Below, one piece after another: positions 1 through 11,105 of a DNA stretch of 64,000 nucleotides; positions within the stretch are counted from its first letter, which is position 1; every line of letters starts with the position of its first letter. The stretch comes from Yponomeuta sedellus (Eukaryota; Arthropoda; Insecta; Lepidoptera; Yponomeutidae): NCBI GenBank assembly GCA_934045075.1, contig OW203722.1, positions 9,699,396-9,763,395 on the forward strand, in the 5' to 3' direction. The position numbers and the translations under genes were made by a program. The notes below the pieces were generated by a model. It was not told the DNA's origin and searched no databases. It was given only the letters and a program-made list of their open reading frames with translations.

Positions 1-35
1 TATGTGTGTATGGTTTATTTATGAAATAACAAACT

Positions 36-699
36 AAGATGGGAAGCTATATCACTCTATACTATATAAGACTTTATAAAATGAAACTTCAGGTGTATTT
101 ATGTGTATTTTATATATTTATTTAACTGAAATAAACAGAATTGCGTCAAAGTATTTTCAGCCGTAATGGCTTATTAATATAACTGGAGGAAGCGTACGAC
201 TTTTTGTAATTTCATTACAATTTATCAAGTGATTGCCGTTTGAGTGCGATTTGACTTTAAAAGAGCCTACTTAGATGAAATCTCTCGAAGCGAGTCCCAT
301 TTTTCTTACAGGATTTCTCTGACACTAATAATAGGTATGTAATCAGGAATCTCGTTTTACGAATGTATTTCAATAATGATACAAAAATTAAGGTTTGTCT
401 ATCTATCCATACACAGCCAATGAAAAACGCCCCCTGTTAGATATATACCTCTTAACCGCCAGTCCAACCTCCCCGGTATCCCGCCAATCTCGTCCACTAT
501 GTTTTACACTTTCAACTTTTTTTCTGTGAACGAGGACAGTTTCAAACTTCATTCGATTATCAGTAATGACATCGGTATTTCTAATGCACCATTTCATTAC
601 GACCTATCTTGGTACTAGGAGGCCAGTACTGAGATTTGTAAGTATAAGCCCGACGCTGTAAGTCAAATAGAAAATACTGTTTTTAATGTTATTTTTTTA
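36..699. other. No recognised gene
   Basis: AT-rich, many stops in all frames; nothing recognisable. Confidence 0.5.
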
Positions 700-846
700 C
701 TAAGCCTCCTTTGTGTTCCACTGCTGGGCAAAGGCCTCCCCTACTTTTTTCCATCTGTCCTTGTTTCTGGCCATCTCGCACCATCCCAACAAGAATGCAT
801 TTATGTCGTCCCGCCATCTTTGCCTTAGTTTACCGCGACGTCGGTG
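700..846 (-). pseudogene. LINE (RTE-type) ORF C-terminal remnant
   Basis: Minus-strand reading ending at TAG (700-702) gives RGKLRQRWRDDINAF, then WCEMARNKDRWKK, then EAFAQQWN, the usual C-terminal tail of lepidopteran RTE-like LINE polyproteins. The 5' remainder is missing. Confidence 0.75.
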
Positions 847-854
847 TCTATTTT

Positions 855-1840
855 GCTGAACCCAGTCGGTCGTAATTTTAGTTTTTAAAACTACAAAGTT
901 ATTTCATAGTGATAATGTTATGTGGAAGTTATTGAACTACCGTGGGTGGCCAAATAATAATTAGTTGGTTTAAAAAGTTGTATTTTTCTCAGTATATATA
1001 AATTTATTTACTATAACTTACAAGCATAAAATGGCCAACTTTTTGCCAACGTGAAAAATGGCTTCAGACAAAATAGCGATTGCAAAAAAAAAATGTGAAC
1101 AATAACGAAAGCAAAGTGTGAATTTGAAGTCAGTTGGGATTCTAATTCACTTTTTAACGTTGACAGCAAGTGAGCAGTCTACACAATTACATATGTTATT
1201 TATTACATACGGTTTTAAACTTTTCCCCCTAATTTTACGGTTATTCTGCTTTGTAGTACCTAATAATCAACAAAAAATACATGTCTTATAGATTTCAAAC
1301 CATAATAAGTAAAGTTGCATAGATATTCTCACGGGAAAATGATTAAATGCGATATTATTGAAATGATTAAAACGCGTAAAGCTCGAAAATCATAAAAAAT
1401 AAACTCTTATATTTTGAAAATTTAACATTTTGGAGCAAACTTATGTAGGTACTGCTAGGTAACCCCCCAAAAGTTATTTTATGGCCTATTCTCAGACCCA
1501 TCAAATTTACACAAAAAGTTTCATAAAAATCGATGAAGCCTTTTTCGAAGGAATTGGATAAGCAAACACTGCAACACGAGATTTTTATATATTAGATTTG
1601 TTAGGTATTTTCTCCAAGCGGTTCGTCTTATCTTACTTTTTTGCCAACGGTGGCTATTGACGTAGCAATTGTATTAGAGTCTCATCGGCGGCGCCAGACG
1701 GGGCTTTCTAGATGGAAACAATCACTCCAGCCTTATGGATAATCATTTCTAGATGAATGTCGGATGGGCTGTGTACACATACTCGTAGTTACGGACTAAG
1801 CTGGAAGGAGATGCAAACCTAGGTCCACATGAGTATGCTT
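855..1840. other. Gene-free stretch with a LINE-like 3' tail
   Basis: No coding region seen. About 1475-1590 (CCTATTCTCAGACCC onward) resembles the 3' untranslated tails also seen at 7670-7740 and 21711-21800. Confidence 0.45.
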
Positions 1841-1847
1841 ATAATTT

Positions 1848-1935
1848 GACTGCCTCGCTAGCAGTATCAGCGGCCAGAGGTCGTGATTTCGATTCCCACT
1901 GGGCGCAAACAACCTGAGTCTGTGTACAGCTCAGT
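1848..1935 (+). repeat. tRNA-derived SINE head
   Basis: An A-box-like TAGCAGTATCAGCGG precedes a T-arm-like GATTTCGATTCCCACTGG, in the same layout as the SINE heads at 11 kb and 56.6 kb. Confidence 0.5.
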
Positions 1936-3265
1936 GTATGCTAGTTTGGTAGCTGAACAAGTAGTTGTGTTGTATGGAAATTATAAAAGAATCTTAGTAT
2001 CGTTAGGTACAGTCCAAAAAATAACTTTAATTCGACATAGGAAGATAGTCAGATAAATAGATAGGTAGATCGACAACTGTAAGCATATTTACAGTGATGT
2101 GAGAGAGAGGTTAGCTGGGTGACGCGATATTAACATAAATTCAGTAATAACTACAAAAATAGAAGGTTTCCAGTGTTAATCTGCGCTGGTAAATGTCAAA
2201 CCATTAGCAATCCGACAAAACATTAATTAATAAAAATAAAACACTTCTTCGCAACCATTAAACACTAGCCGTGGGAAATTCTGCCTGTTTCCGTCCTAAA
2301 CGTCCATTGTAAATAATAGTGAATTATTTTTTTAAATCGGATTAGTAGTTTCGAAGATTACTTTCTTCATCACATCTTTACCTCTTTACATTATTACTGT
2401 AGATCATCGAAGGAATATATAATTATATTATGTCGTAATGATGTAATGTTATGAACCTGTTGTGGTACCTAAAATAGGGATATGTATTGTCTGCTGTATA
2501 TTCAGTAAGTTGTGGGCGTAACAAAGTGAGCTAGCTGCTTTTATTTAAATTGCACTTGCGGCAACAGGAGCAATGTAAATTTTAAAAGCATAAAGTGCTT
2601 TCTTTGTTGCTTGTTGGGTGTACCTACTAGGCGTTGTCGTAAAAAACGTTGCGCTGGACGCAGTTTTGAATAATCTAATTTTTTGCCTCTTTGCAACTAT
2701 CATAAGGCACTAGGTTGTCTGGGAGTTATCACTCTAAGCCGTAGTACTGCTAATAGTATAACATTTCTTAGATGTGAAAAACTATAATTGTATTTTTGTT
2801 CTGTACAATAAAGTGTGCTCTATAAATGCACCGAAAAATTGCTTAAATGATTTAGGACAATTTATCTCTTAAACAGTGCTAAAATGTCTGGTTCATACTT
2901 ACTCTTACGATCTCGTCCATTGTACCGATATAATAAACAAAATGAAATAAAAAGAACTTTATTCAAAAGTAAAAAGGTGCTTATGATACGAATACATATT
3001 ATTATGTAGTTCACACTTTTGAAATGGTCGGAGCCTCAGCATTAATGCTGCTTTTCAGTCTCCGCCGGGATATACATTCATACATCACGCCCGTACACCG
3101 AACGAGTAGGCAGAGACCAGGGTTCGCCACTAGCAAAGATCTGACAAACTCATACTACAATCTAACCTCGATTCGCAACACAACAATTAGCTATCATAAA
3201 GCAAAAATTAAGAACGAAAAACATTGAAAAGGAATACGACCAAAACTTCAGGCGGGCTCAAATTC
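1936..3265. other. Gene-free stretch with repeat scraps
   Basis: No gene seen. TACAATAAAGTGTGCTC at about 2803 is a LINE-like 3' end also found near 20850, 35998 and 40493. About 3065-3130 carries the moth repeat ACATCACGCC...GTAGGCAGAGACC. Confidence 0.4.
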
Positions 3266-3269
3266 TTCA

Positions 3270-3470
3270 TATCCACGCATGCGCAGTACCGACTTGGACA
3301 TTCTCGCCCGGAGCGCGCGAACAACGCATCCGAACCATCTCTGAGCCACTGCGCCCTCTGCCATATGTACGAGTGGGAATAAACAGATCACTGCAATATT
3401 ACCTTGGTTCAGTTATTCGAACTAATTTTTAAGAACTTTTTTGGGTATAAAAGGGATATTCTCAGTTGAA
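3270..3470 (+). promoter_or_regulatory. Promoter-like block
   Basis: A locally GC-rich stretch contains ACGCATGCGCAG (an NRF-1-type motif), then TATAAAA at 3446-3452 and a TCAGT initiator-like motif at 3462-3466. The spacing from TATA to TCAGT is shorter than usual, so this is a suggestion only; a transposon-borne promoter is possible. Confidence 0.3.
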
Positions 3471-3511
3471 ATGTGGACTTTTTTGTCGTGTTTCTCTTTG
3501 CTGCTTCATAG
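3471..3511 (+). CDS. Candidate signal-peptide mini-exon
   Basis: ATG at 3471 opens MWTFLSCFSLLLH followed by two bases and a strong donor (AG/GTGAGT at 3512). It looks like the start of a secretory signal peptide. It lies on the same strand as the channel gene, which lacks its first exon, but its phase 2 donor does not fit the phase 1 acceptor at 36711, so at least one further exon would be needed. It could also be chance. Confidence 0.25.
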
Positions 3512-3529
3512 GTGAGTGAGTTTTAGTTT

Positions 3530-6500
3530 AAAATTACCTTTTGTGACTAAGTAGGTACCCACCTAATAAACTCAAAGTATACAACTTTTTTGTTTGTTTC
3601 GTTTTTTAGGTTGTACCCTTTTCAAGTTCTTCAACTTTTCTCTGAAGAAACTTAACTTTAAGACGAGTTTCATTTTAATTACTTCTATATAACATTTTGA
3701 TGAAGAATAAATAATCAGTAATTTATTACGTTATTGTTAGTTCTTAATAAAAATCTTACCAGTAAATGAAGCCGATAGAAAAGGGAAATGAAAAGCGAAA
3801 AATAAAACTAACCCCTTTTTAGTATTTTCTTAATGATTCGCGATACTCGTACTATATTAAACATTATTAAGGTATTACGTTTTACCGAATAAATTATCGC
3901 GATTAGACCCGTTTAATGTACAACCCTTTTTTTGCTTAATTACATTTAATGACTTGTCCCGACATACTTTCGTCTTCATCATAACCCTCGATGACAATCA
4001 TAAATCAACTAGTTCTTAATGTCTCGCCATGTTCGTACATAGGTATACTACTTAGCATTAACCAAACACAAACCAAAGTATTTGATACGAAGGCGTACCT
4101 TTGTATCAAATACTTTGGTTTTTGTGCAAAAAAGAATTTAATAATCGCGATTATTTATTTGACCCGTTTAATATATATGTAACTATAACACAACTAGGTT
4201 TTAAGTTTTCCCACACGGGAGGCTGATGTAAACTTGCAGGTGTTTCCTTGACTGACCTTGTCCGTCATCAGATCTACTCAGTCTCTGCTATATTGTGGTG
4301 TTATATGCACGTCAAGTTTCAACGGAATTGGTTCTCAGGTGGAAATACAGTAGGTTGAAAAAACGAGTCTCGAAACAGCCAACGAAAATACTCTATTTGT
4401 AAACACTTATTTTTAGTTTTTCTTTCATTTAACTTTGAACAAAGCAAAAGAATAATCATCCAAATCGGACAACTCTATATAAAATAATTCGTGGTTGTAT
4501 ATAAAAAGTAAAATACACCCGTTAAACGTTCTCCCTTTCCACGGTTAAAAACACAACTTATGAAGTGTTGTTTAATTATACTTTTTAAGTAAAACAAAAG
4601 ACGATGTCGGCCAAGTGAGTGACTGCTACGTTTTCACGTTTTATTTAAATGAGATACCCTCATCAGTGTCTTTCCACTTTTCCGAATGCAGGACAAAATT
4701 AAAAAGCGTGTGGAGATTACTGATAGTGATTAGTTTCAACTTCGAAAAAAAAGCTGCTTTAATCACTCACTTTTAAAAAGTGTGACTGTAGTTCTACTTT
4801 TTTTTGTAGCCTACAGCGCTATCAAACTTAGCCATTTTGCACCTCGAATATTCAAATTACCTCGTCCAACGTGGACAAGGCAGCGGCAACCGGTAAAACT
4901 TGCTACTTAAACTTCGGCAGGCTGTGGAACAATCGACTTCGGAATGTTTATAAATGAGACAAGGGTTAAACTTTAAATTGCTTCTTAGCACACTATTAAG
5001 AAAGAAAACATCTCGAAGCCCGTGTTGATCCCAGCGGTGTAAGCTAAGAGACCGCGAACACCTACCGACGATGAATTACTTGCACTGGACTATAATACTT
5101 TTAATAATAAAATTCTGCCATTTTTTTCATAAAAATTACGACATGCTTACAAAGGAGCTGCAGAAGAATTCATTTCAAACTTGAAATTTTATTTTCTCTC
5201 AGTATATTCTCTCGTTTAGATTCCTCTGAAGAATTATTATTAAAATTCTTTATTGCACTGTTAAAACAAATTAAAAAGTACCAATGCGAACTTGATGCTA
5301 ACAGCATTATCATGGGGATTGTCAACATTCTCATTTGAGTTTCATAGCGTAGTCACAAAAATGTTTGCGAAAGAAATGAAATTATTCATTTTAACGCTCG
5401 GCATCATTCAAAATTAATTCTATAATTCTTGAAGTGGAAGAACACTCCAATAAAACAAGTTAATGAACTGACTAACAAAAGCGCTCAAGTTTCCCAATAA
5501 TAATTTAAAACTACCCAGACATTTCAAACGGAATTAATTCACCAACTTTGTCTTGTCATTGTGTAAATACTATCTATATTTTATGTTCTCTGGAGGTAAA
5601 AAAACAAATCATCCTTCAGGAAACTCGAAAACAGAATCAGAAGTTGAACTTGCTTAAATTTCTCTTTGAGGTGGACTAAATTAAGTTACCTATTTATGCG
5701 ACGTCGCGATTTAGTTTTGGCTTTCGGAAATCTCTTGAAAAGCTATATTTGCGTTTACGCTGAATTGTAAACAGTTCACCGCGTGCCATGTTCATTCCAT
5801 TCCAGATAACTCTATTTGATCAATGTCTAGGAGTCTGTGTTAAGGATAAGTAGGTATCTTATGCTTATTTAGCACTCAAACTCAGTGTTAATAAACTCCC
5901 AATAAAGTCGTGATTCGATTAAGAATGGACAGAGAGACGGTAGTACTTGATCAGATAATATAAAAAACCAACTTCAAAATCGATAAGCACATTAATCGAG
6001 TAGCTGTCTGTGACTTCCCCATGTTTGGCGCCGCGAAGCTTGCGTTCCTCATCCATCGCTCATTGTGGCATCAAGACGACACGAATTTTCCTGCTCGCAT
6101 CTCAAAACATGTGATAGATTGGAAAATAACATACCCGTCAGATAATACGATCTACGATAAGTTATCTCTCAAACAGTATTAGATTAGGGCTTTTGCTAAA
6201 CAACTTTAGTATAAAGCTAGAAGGACAATGCTGACATTGTCACATAGAAGACAATGACACGCGGTGGACATTTCTAAGCCAACAGATGAAAGACACTTAT
6301 TGGTAAAACTTAATTAACTCGATACATGGCACTTACGCACGTTCAAATCTATAGCGTATAATATATAAATTCAAATCTATAAATCTATAACTTTTTAACG
6401 GTCTTAAATAAATCTTTACCTTTAAGTGATGGTTGAATAAACGAGTAAAATAGGTAAAGTGCCTTTTCCACGCAATCCGGGTTTTATTCCGCTGAGTTCT

Positions 6501-7380
6501 TTTCATCTCGCGAAAAAAGTGGTACCCAAAAAAGGGTGTATACAAAATGTCTCTCATTGATAGATGGATTCTTGCTCAGCATCAGTAGGTAAAGGTTTAT
6601 TTATAAAATGCGCCATTTGAGATGAATTTGACGAAGCTTTCTGTGAATGTTAGGATTTTGTAACGCCTTTTTCTGATGCTCTAAATAAAATTAATTAATT
6701 AAACTATGCGTGAACCATGTCACATTACAAATTTGTTGTTCAATTTACCAGTTTACCAGAAAAATATTTTGATATTTTGCTGTTTCGGCTGGTTCGCAGT
6801 AGCGATGTTTAATAGATAATGCTTAAAGCCAAGTGTGTTACGTAGAAGACACATTCTTCCATGATGGACAGTTTAATTAAGTTAGACGTGAGATTTCCAT
6901 ACTTCCCTTTCTGCCTCATAGTTGGGCCATTGTACGTAGCAAGGACTGAAGTATTCCAACCCTTCAGATACTTGGGTTCCCTCATGATGTTTTCCTTCAT
7001 GGTTAGAGAGTGGTATTGTTACTATAATTTCACAAATGTAAGATGAGATAAGAATAAGATAAAATAAGCTCTTACCTCGGGCAGAGGATAAGTCTTGCCA
7101 TCCAACGAGGTAATGTAGCCAGCATACTGGGGACCCTCCCCAGAGGCGACGATGATCTGGGCGCAGTAATTGGCTTTTATATAGGTAGTGTTTTAAATAA
7201 TTTAATTTATACATATATTTAGGTTTGTTTTGTTAGTATTTAGATTTAGTCTATAATTAGTAATACATATTTAGATATATTTCTTTATGTTGAAATAAAC
7301 TTGAGATAAGAATATTCTTTATTGTACACTTGAAAAATAATAAATACAGAATAATCACATAACCTAGAAAACAAATACAT
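3530..7380. other. Gene-free AT-rich stretch
   Basis: No gene recognised. It includes a perfect 19-bp hairpin (arms 4070-4088 and 4103-4121) between two copies of a short repeat ending GACCCGTTTAAT (3905-3920, 4160-4172) also seen at 46.9 kb. Confidence 0.4.
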
Positions 7381-7387
7381 TCAAAGG

Positions 7388-7425
7388 GGTTCGAACCCAC
7401 GACCTTACCTCTCCACTACCACCAC
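7388..7425 (-). repeat. tRNA-like T-arm fragment
   Basis: GGTTCGAACCCACGACCTT is a minus-strand B-box/T-arm; the rest of the head is too diverged to fold. Confidence 0.35.
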
Positions 7426-7831
7426 TACTTTATGAAAATGATTTGCTGAAGGCTGCGATATCGGTCGATCGCGTAAAGAGCGAATTTATTAAAATTGTGC
7501 AAATGCTAACATTTCCAAGTAAATCTGAGAAAAGTTATGAAACTCACGTAGATGGTGTTTTTGTACATACATTTTTCTTAGCTGAGCCAAACTAATTAGT
7601 GGGACAAACATTATATATAGATACCTACTAGCTGATACCGCAAATGTTGTATTGCTATATTAATTATCCTACGACCTATTCTCAGACCTGAGACAAAATA
7701 TACACAAAAAAAGTAAAACCAGTGAAACTGTTTATGAGGAGTTCGAAAACATGCCCTGTGACACGTGTTTTGTATATTTGAAAATGAAAGAAACCAACTA
7801 CACTTAAGGTATCTACTGCATTGACGACAAA

Positions 7832-8045
7832 ATACATACATACATACATACATACATACATACATACATACATACATACATACATACATACATACATACA
7901 TACATACATACATACATACATACATACATACATACATACATACATACATACATACATACATACATACATACATACATACATACATACATACATACATACA
8001 TACATACATACATACATACATACATACATACATACATACATACAT
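7832..8045. repeat. (ATAC)n microsatellite, about 53 units
   Basis: Uninterrupted ATAC tandem repeat of 214 bases. The long MYVC or THTYIH reading frames across it are artefacts. Confidence 0.97.
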
Positions 8046-8180
8046 GTACTTTTTATCTTTCCCTTACCTAATACATCCAATATTTGGTCGATGTATGTCC
8101 GCCTGGGACGTCCTTTACCAGCCCTTCCATTAGTGCTGGATAACGAAGTAATAAGCCAGTTTAAGGACTTTTTGAACAAA
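8046..8180 (-). pseudogene. LINE ORF fragment next to the microsatellite
   Basis: Minus strand gives NGRAGKGRPRRTYIDQIL, typical of the C-terminal end of lepidopteran LINE polyproteins. It runs straight into the ATAC array, which may have grown from the LINE's 3' tail. Confidence 0.55.
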
Positions 8181-8649
8181 AACTTTCGTAAGCACTACAC
8201 ATTATTGATTTGTAACCGAACAAGTTCAAGTAAGTTTATTCAGTTATTCAAGTAAGTTTATTTAAGTCAAGTAAGTTTATTCAGGTATTTAATAATTTTA
8301 GGACTGTTTGACAGATTATCATGTCCTTAATAAACTTAAGCAATTTTAAATGCTTAAGGTTATTTAGGTCCTTAGTCAAATGAACATAATATAGTTATAT
8401 AAACTACTATTACTACTACCATTGAATTCAAGACTTAAAACTCAATGCTACTACTATATAATAAACATCTACGTTTTGAGTTTCAAAGGGATCCGTTTGA
8501 AATATGATGCTGTTGGGTCGTAGATCTGAAGTTGCTGCTTGAAGTAAAATGTAGGCAATGTTTATTTGATAAGTGCGTAAAATACATAGACACTGTTAAC
8601 CTTCATGATTACTGAGAAATATCACAAAATATTCGACAACTTGACTTGG

Positions 8650-8735
8650 CCCCCGTGGTGGAGTGTGGCCTAACCTTCCTGCGATGCAGGAAGAGACCCG
8701 TGCCCCAGCAGTGGGGACATACAAAGGTTGATAAC
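8650..8735 (-). repeat. Dispersed 'GGGGCACGGGTCTC' repeat, fragment
   Basis: Reverse complement of the repeat at 31633-31985; it shares CCACTGCTGGGGCACGGGTC and TTCCTGCATCGCAGGAAGG. Confidence 0.75.
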
Positions 8736-9950
8736 GATAACGATTACAACAAAAAAACGATGTTCAGATAGCCTGGCTACTATGAATTATTTATTGGTTA
8801 GAATTTGATTTCTGTGTGATAAGGTCAAATTTCCCATATCCACCGAAGATTTACGTTAATCCATTAAAGTTTAACGTAAATCTATCGAATAGATCCTCTA
8901 GGCGTTTTTGGACAAGTCGGCTTGGTTCCTGCACCGAGCTACGAGTGACAAACGCATACACGTTAGTCTACTAGGAAATCAATAGTGATAATATACGGAC
9001 TCTTTTTTTCAACAACACGTGTTTGCACTACATACCACTAATACAAATGCAGACGAAGGGACTCTCCGATCGTCACCACGCACTGCCGAAAGCGTTCGAA
9101 GGCGTCGTTCGCTTGTCTGCCTCCAAGTAACTTTATACTACGTAGGTTAATGAAGTCTCTATACCGATTCATGCACTTTAGTTTGGCTGGTCGATACCGA
9201 GCCCTAAACTACCTCGTAAAATTGTTCCTATAATAATGCTTATAGCCTCTCTCGAATCAAGCGCAACGCGTACCGAAACTCTTTTAAATTCTATTTACGC
9301 TACAACGAGCCGCCAAATTGCGGGCGGCACACAATTATTATTATCATACTTTATTGCACACGAAACATTACATAGGACATTACATAAGATATAACATGTA
9401 CAAAGGCGAGCTTATCTCTCTAAGAGATTTCTTCCAACAAACCTTGGAGAGTCGGAGCAGTAAAAAACGGGTCTATATACGTGTACAAAATAAACTACAT
9501 AGACTGCAAAAACCCTTAACAATAACTTAAACAGAAATAATACACTAAATACCTGTAAATATAAATAAATAAAATACATAGTAAATTATTAATAAATGTA
9601 TAGCTCAAAGTTATGATAGACATAAATATCGGCACAATTTTAATCTAAAATAACCTTTGTATACTTACGTGTACAAGTACGTCGTTGGCTGCACGTGGTG
9701 GCCTGGATTTTCCTAGTAGTTAATAGTAGATATTTATACCTGTTATAATTATGATAATTATACCTGTTATGTTAAAAGACGTTGGAAATCAAGGTAGCAA
9801 CGAGGATACCGAAGTCAACATTGTTGAAGGCACTGCTGAAGTTGAGAGGTGTCAGGTCAGCACTGTCAATTGTCTTACGTCATCTGTAGGTTGGAAGTAC
9901 TATTTAGTACCTATTAAGCCTTCTAAATGTACATTTTTTACTATTACAAT
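8736..9950. other. Gene-free stretch
   Basis: No supported gene. About 9335-9500 resembles the reverse of LINE 3' tails (TACTTTATTGCACACG). Confidence 0.4.
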
Positions 9951-9952
9951 AA

Positions 9953-10127
9953 AGGCTGATTTTTCAATCTTGGGATAAAGCTTATTCGTCGAATATTATA
10001 TTAAACAACCAATTAAAAAATGTGTTCCAATTGCCTTTCTTTTGTTGTTTCACGGTGACATTTTTATATTATTGTGTAATACTTTATTAGACGGATAAGT
10101 TTTATCCGAGGATTGAAAAATCAGCCC
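9953..10127. mobile_element. MITE, Harbinger-like (TAA target duplication)
   Basis: Terminal inverted repeats AGGCTGATTTTTCAATC / GGGCTGATTTTTCAATC extend about 37 bp with mismatches. The 175-bp element is flanked by TAA (9950-9952 and 10128-10130). Non-coding. Confidence 0.8.
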
Positions 10128-10159
10128 TAAATAATCCAACTTATAAATCTGAAAGTCCG

Positions 10160-10340
10160 TGAAGATGTTTGGATGTTTCTTACTCAATCATGCAATAACG
10201 GCGAAACGGAGTTGCATGAAACTTGGCATTCAGATAGACAAAGATCTGAATTGAAGCATAGGATACTTGATATCCTGGTAATGCGTTCTCGTGGGACAAT
10301 ATTGTATTGTTACCGTAACCTTTTTTCAAGCCGTATTCTA
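10160..10340 (+). repeat. Moth dispersed repeat fragment
   Basis: GTTTGGATGTTTCTTACTC...GGCGAAACGGAGTTGCATGA with GGCATTCAGATAG is a common pattern in lepidopteran repeats. I cannot name the element. Confidence 0.4.
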
Positions 10341-10374
10341 AAATATTTATTTTTTGCGTTGCCATGGTAACACG

Positions 10375-11010
10375 ACTCGGATAAACACATCCGGTGGCGG
10401 CACGACATCGCCGTGATAGCTAATTTAATAATATTAAAAACAGATCATTGTTTAATAAATTATTACTGTTCAAACTTATTTTTAGTTATTATGTTGGTGT
10501 GTACAGAAAATACGTTTGAAGGTCCAACGATGGTTTTGGACAGTATCAGACAGCATTTTGTCATGGTTATTTTTTTTTAAGATAATGATAATATTTATTT
10601 GACTTTATAATACATCGTGCTTAAGTTATTCACATGACAAATGATAGTTACTAGACAATTCGTCATATAGACCTCTGTTGCCGAACCAAGCAAAAGCCTG
10701 TGTTTCCGCACGATTCCTTAAAACACTTCTCAGATTCTCATTAGAAAAGGGAAATACGTAACCGAAGTTCATTTAAACTTTCAGACATCTTGGAACTACT
10801 ACACATCTACATGGGTCCTAAAGGCCTAAATAGGTGCCTCCTAAATTGCGCCTCTAAATTGGGTCAAGCTTATGTTTTGCAAAAGCCTTAACTATTTGAT
10901 CGCTTCCTATACCTAATAATACTAAAAACTTTCACACAACACAATCAATTGGTATTTTCTCAAACTTACTCTTTTTACCCAAAAAATAAATACATCCATT
11001 TATACAAATC
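10375..11010. other. Gene-free stretch
   Basis: Nothing recognised. Confidence 0.4.
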
Positions 11011-11014
11011 TAGA

Positions 11015-11105
11015 ACGCAGGCCTCCAGTGGGAGTCGAATCCACGACCTCTGTTTTGGCAGTCAAGCGTCTTAACCAATAGATCAGTCGCCGTAATTTGC
11101 GCTGG
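11015..11105 (-). repeat. tRNA-derived SINE head (Gly-type)
   Basis: The minus strand folds as a tRNA-like head: D-arm region GATCTATTGGTTAAGACG, anticodon arm with TGCC, T-arm GTGGATTCGACTCCCAC. Confidence 0.6.

Noticed and set aside
7611..8255. Long frames of repeated MYVC and THTYIH on both strands
   Set aside because: They are readings of the ATAC microsatellite, not proteins.
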